Source: Branchiostoma floridae (taxonomy: Eukaryota > Chordata > Leptocardii > Amphioxiformes > Branchiostomatidae). From it: DNA of 36,196 nucleotides. A program made the position numbers and the translations under genes. The number at the start of each line of letters is the position of its first letter. Position 1 is the first letter of the stretch. The stretch lies in assembly GCF_000003815.2 (NCBI RefSeq), contig NC_049984.1, positions 22,571,249 through 22,607,444 on the forward strand. The letters run 5' to 3'. A model generated the notes under the pieces. That model searched no databases. It worked only from the letters and a program-made list of their open reading frames with translations, and had not been told where the DNA came from. This document shows, piece after piece, positions 34,801 through 36,196 of this stretch.

Positions 34801-35395
34801 GCCAGGCCGGGATATTTTAAGAAACAAAAAAATCAAATTATATACCTAGAATACACAAATCATGCCCTTAATTCTTATTTTGACATTTTGTGTATTTTGA
34901 TGTCTGTTGTATCATTCTTCTCGCTCCCGAAAGCTGCCCGGCCGGGCCCCTTTTTTTAAATGTGACCTAAGCCTTAGGTATTGGGACCTTGGCCTTACGT
35001 TGCCTACTGCAACTACATCCTGATTATCCTCTCAACAGGTGATTAGTCCCTACTACAAGTTGGTGCTTGGGAAGGAAGACGAGCGTCCAGCTATGGCCAA
35101 GCAGTATGTGGATGGATTGCAGTTCATCGAGAACGCCCTGACACAACCGTTCTTCTCCGGGGACAAGGCCGGCGCGCTGGACTACAACCTCTGGCCGTGG
35201 TTGGAGCGACTACCCATGTTGAAGTCCAGCGGTGTGGAGCTCTCTGTGGACAAGTTTCCTAAGCTTACCGCCTGGATGAAGCGAATGTTGGAGCTGCCTG
35301 AAGTCAAGGCTTGCTCCTTCTCTCCCGAAGTTCATATCCAGTACGGGAAAACGCTAATGTCAGGCAATTCTTATTACGACATGGGCTTGGAGTGA
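29295..35395 (+). CDS. Omega-class glutathione S-transferase, tandem copy B
   Basis: Exons: 29295-29322, 29736-29844, 32828-33050, 35039-35395. They give 717 nt, 238 residues plus TGA. Intron positions and phases equal copy A. Exon 1 encodes [10 protein letters not shown]. Exon 2 has the same CPYAQR active site with Cys at residue 30. Exon 3 keeps the glutathione-binding Lys, VPVL and YESL motifs, and exon 4 keeps [12 protein letters not shown]. All key residues are present and there is no frameshift, so it should be functional. Exon 2 is almost base-identical to copy A, whereas exon 4 differs at about 29 of 118 residues (for example [11 protein letters not shown] versus [11 protein letters not shown]), including the probable substrate-side C-terminal domain. 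ATG context (AGCCATGT) is acceptable. Introns are longer than in copy A from exon 2 onward and hold several MITEs. Confidence 0.95.
29865..30610 (+). repeat. Large interspersed repeat family, copy 3, internally repeated
   Basis: It opens GCCAAGAAGATTATGTTTTT. The phrase TGTAGCGGTTGT..GAAAGG occurs twice (about 29971 and 30120) and GATAACTCGAGAT-type phrases recur, so the element is partly built from degenerate internal repeats. It starts about 20 bp after exon 2 of GST copy B. Confidence 0.5.
31026..31072. repeat. Small hairpin, AGTGTTGCTTATA arms
   Basis: AGTGTTGCTTATATCTATAT and the downstream TAAAAGCAACACT form an imperfect stem of about 12 bp around a 20-bp loop. The surrounding 30660-31750 is otherwise without recognised features. 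Confidence 0.35.
31755..31909 (+). repeat. Non-LTR-type 3' tail ending in (CATA)n
   Basis: ACATACCAAATATCACTACA and CAATCCATTCAGCC match the family. They are followed by a CATA-type microsatellite at 31854-31909, interrupted once by TAGCATA. Lies in intron 3 of GST copy B. Confidence 0.55.
32373..32600. mobile_element. MITE with AAGGTGCACTCTCACTGC ends
   Basis: The left end AAGGTGCACTCTCACTGC and the right end read inwards AAAGATGCACTCTCACTGCG both continue CTTG...GCGTCACTG and GGGGTTC. About 228 bp. Lies in intron 2 of GST copy B, 230 bp before exon 3. Confidence 0.7.
33275..34222. mobile_element. MITE of the CCTTCACACGAGA family, copy 3, split by another MITE
   Basis: The left part begins CCCCTTCACAGGAGAAGCGG then AATGAGCTGGAATGCCGTC. 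The right part holds its inverted counterpart (CATTCAGGCTCATTCTGCCT at about 34078) and the shared outer segment ending CTTGATTCCTGCTGATTCGG. A different inverted-repeat element occupies 33536-33919. Lies in intron 3 of GST copy B. Confidence 0.6.
33536..33919. mobile_element. Nested MITE with about 125-bp inverted arms, CAGGTTGTTTCGCAAC ends
   Basis: The left arm (33536 to about 33665) and the right arm read inwards (33919 to about 33795) both read CAGGTTGTTTCGCAACAATG then TCAGTTCGCAAC, CAAGTCGTTTCGCAACATTT, GAATGTTATTAA and ACATAATTATACT. Each arm holds several copies of GTTTCGCAAC or AGTTCGCAAC. A GC-richer loop lies between. It sits inside the older element at 33275-34222. Confidence 0.75.
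34594..34973. mobile_element. Two head-to-tail MITE copies with GCTTAGGTCACATTTCC and CCCGGCCGGG arms
   Basis: Copy one (34594 to about 34775) begins GCTTAGGTCACATTTCCGAA then ACGGGGCCCGGCCGGGAT. Its inverted arm is GAAAGCTACCCGGCCGGGTC. Copy two begins GGCTTAAGTCACATTTCCAA (about 34774) and ends with AAATGTGACCTAAGCC (34958-34973). The two appear to share or abut one terminus. Strong CCCGGCCGGG palindromes stand out in AT-rich DNA just before GST copy B exon 4. Confidence 0.65.
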
Positions 35396-35647
35396 CAGCG
35401 CTGTACGTGCAGTTGCTGATGTTGTCCTCGTGCCATGCATTTCTTCTAAAAAATGTAGACTTTAAATAATCTTTATTGCAAACTCATGCCCAAAGGCTAA
35501 TTGCAAAAATACATGTATGAAAGTACAATGATGATAGTGATACAATAACAAAGTGGACATTACTTGAAATAGGGGTCATCAACTAGTGATACTTCTAATC
35601 TAAAATGAATACTATTGGGTTTGATTTCTTTTCTGTATACAGTGGAG

Positions 35648-35653
35648 AATAAA
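35648..35653 (+). terminator. Possible poly(A) signal for GST copy B
   Basis: AATAAA lies about 250 bp after the TGA stop codon. I see no better candidate nearer; AATAAT at about 35464 is a weaker alternative. Confidence 0.35.
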
Positions 35654-35982
35654 ATTCCCGACATTTTGGGAGACATATGCATTGGGTGTTGCTAACAGGA
35701 AGACAGTATTTTGTAGTTTGGTGCGATGTGCGAAGCTGGGAAAAATTTTAAAGGCAGAAGTACCGTACCGGTACCCATCCCTAATTATAATCTTTGCGTG
35801 ATAATCTTTCGTTGTCAGTGCGAACACTTTAAAATCCAGGTCATGGGCTCCTGGGAATTAAGCTTTGAATTTTTCACTATTTTGTGACATATCGTTCATT
35901 GTTATATAATCTGAGGGCGGTTATACCAGCCATACTGATACATATTATTAATGCCTGATTCAAATGAAAAATCTATTCCCTC

Positions 35983-36050
35983 ATGACCTCTATGAAAAGC
36001 GGCCTGCATGCCTATTTGAGCTTCTCATGAATAAACAAAGGTTCAAACAA
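35983..36050 (+). repeat. Shared 3'-tail-like repeat, copy 2
   Basis: TGAAAAGCGGCCTGCATGCC and TATTTGAGCTTCTCATGAAT then AAACAAAGGTTCAAACAAAA match the 17021-17110 copy. The rest of the 3' flank of GST copy B (35400-36196) is AT-rich with no recognised gene. Confidence 0.45.
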
Positions 36051-36196
36051 AAATGATCGACCATTGACAAAGCCATGATATTTTAGGAAAGATTGTAATT
36101 AATTCTTTAACAATATCTTATTATGACCCCACATGTGTACAGGCCACTTATCATTGTTGTATGTGTTAAAACACGAGAAAAAGATAATCTGTCATG

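Overview
This window looks like nuclear DNA from an invertebrate deuterostome, most probably an amphioxus (Branchiostoma). It has small, intron-rich genes with clear one-to-one vertebrate counterparts. They sit in AT-rich non-coding DNA packed with short inverted-repeat elements (MITEs), 5S- and tRNA-derived SINEs and non-LTR retrotransposon tails. Species is inferred from gene content and repeat style; I could not run a search.

Four protein-coding genes can be reconstructed exon by exon, with GT-AG introns and consistent reading phase. (1) 911-13663, minus: the 5' thirteen exons of CEP89 (CCDC123), a centriolar distal-appendage protein; its 3' part lies beyond the left edge. (2) 14898-21508, minus: a complete eleven-exon CCNDBP1 (cyclin-D1-binding protein 1, GCIP), 359 residues. 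(3) 22858-27824, plus: a complete four-exon omega-class glutathione S-transferase, 239 residues. (4) 29295-35395, plus: a second four-exon omega GST, 238 residues, a tandem duplicate of the third gene.

Layout: CEP89 and CCNDBP1 are head-to-tail on the minus strand, about 1.2 kb apart. CCNDBP1 and the first GST are head-to-head, with about 1.35 kb between start codons. The two GSTs are tandem, about 1.5 kb apart. Nothing suggests that the four act in one pathway; the GST pair is a local duplication.

Promoter-proximal motifs fit the gene functions. An RFX-type X-box and an NRF1-like site lie just upstream of CEP89, a cilium gene. A perfect antioxidant-response element lies 88 bp upstream of the first GST and was not seen upstream of its paralogue. 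Exon 2 of the two GSTs, which encodes the catalytic cysteine, differs by one base in 109, while flanking introns are unrelated and exons 3-4 differ substantially; this points to exon-restricted gene conversion or strong constraint.

Much of the rest is mobile-element debris: at least ten inverted-repeat families, several present two to four times, including one with an intact 8-bp target duplication and one nested inside another. I found no CRISPR array, prokaryotic system, rRNA gene or intact tRNA gene, and no convincing new multi-gene system.
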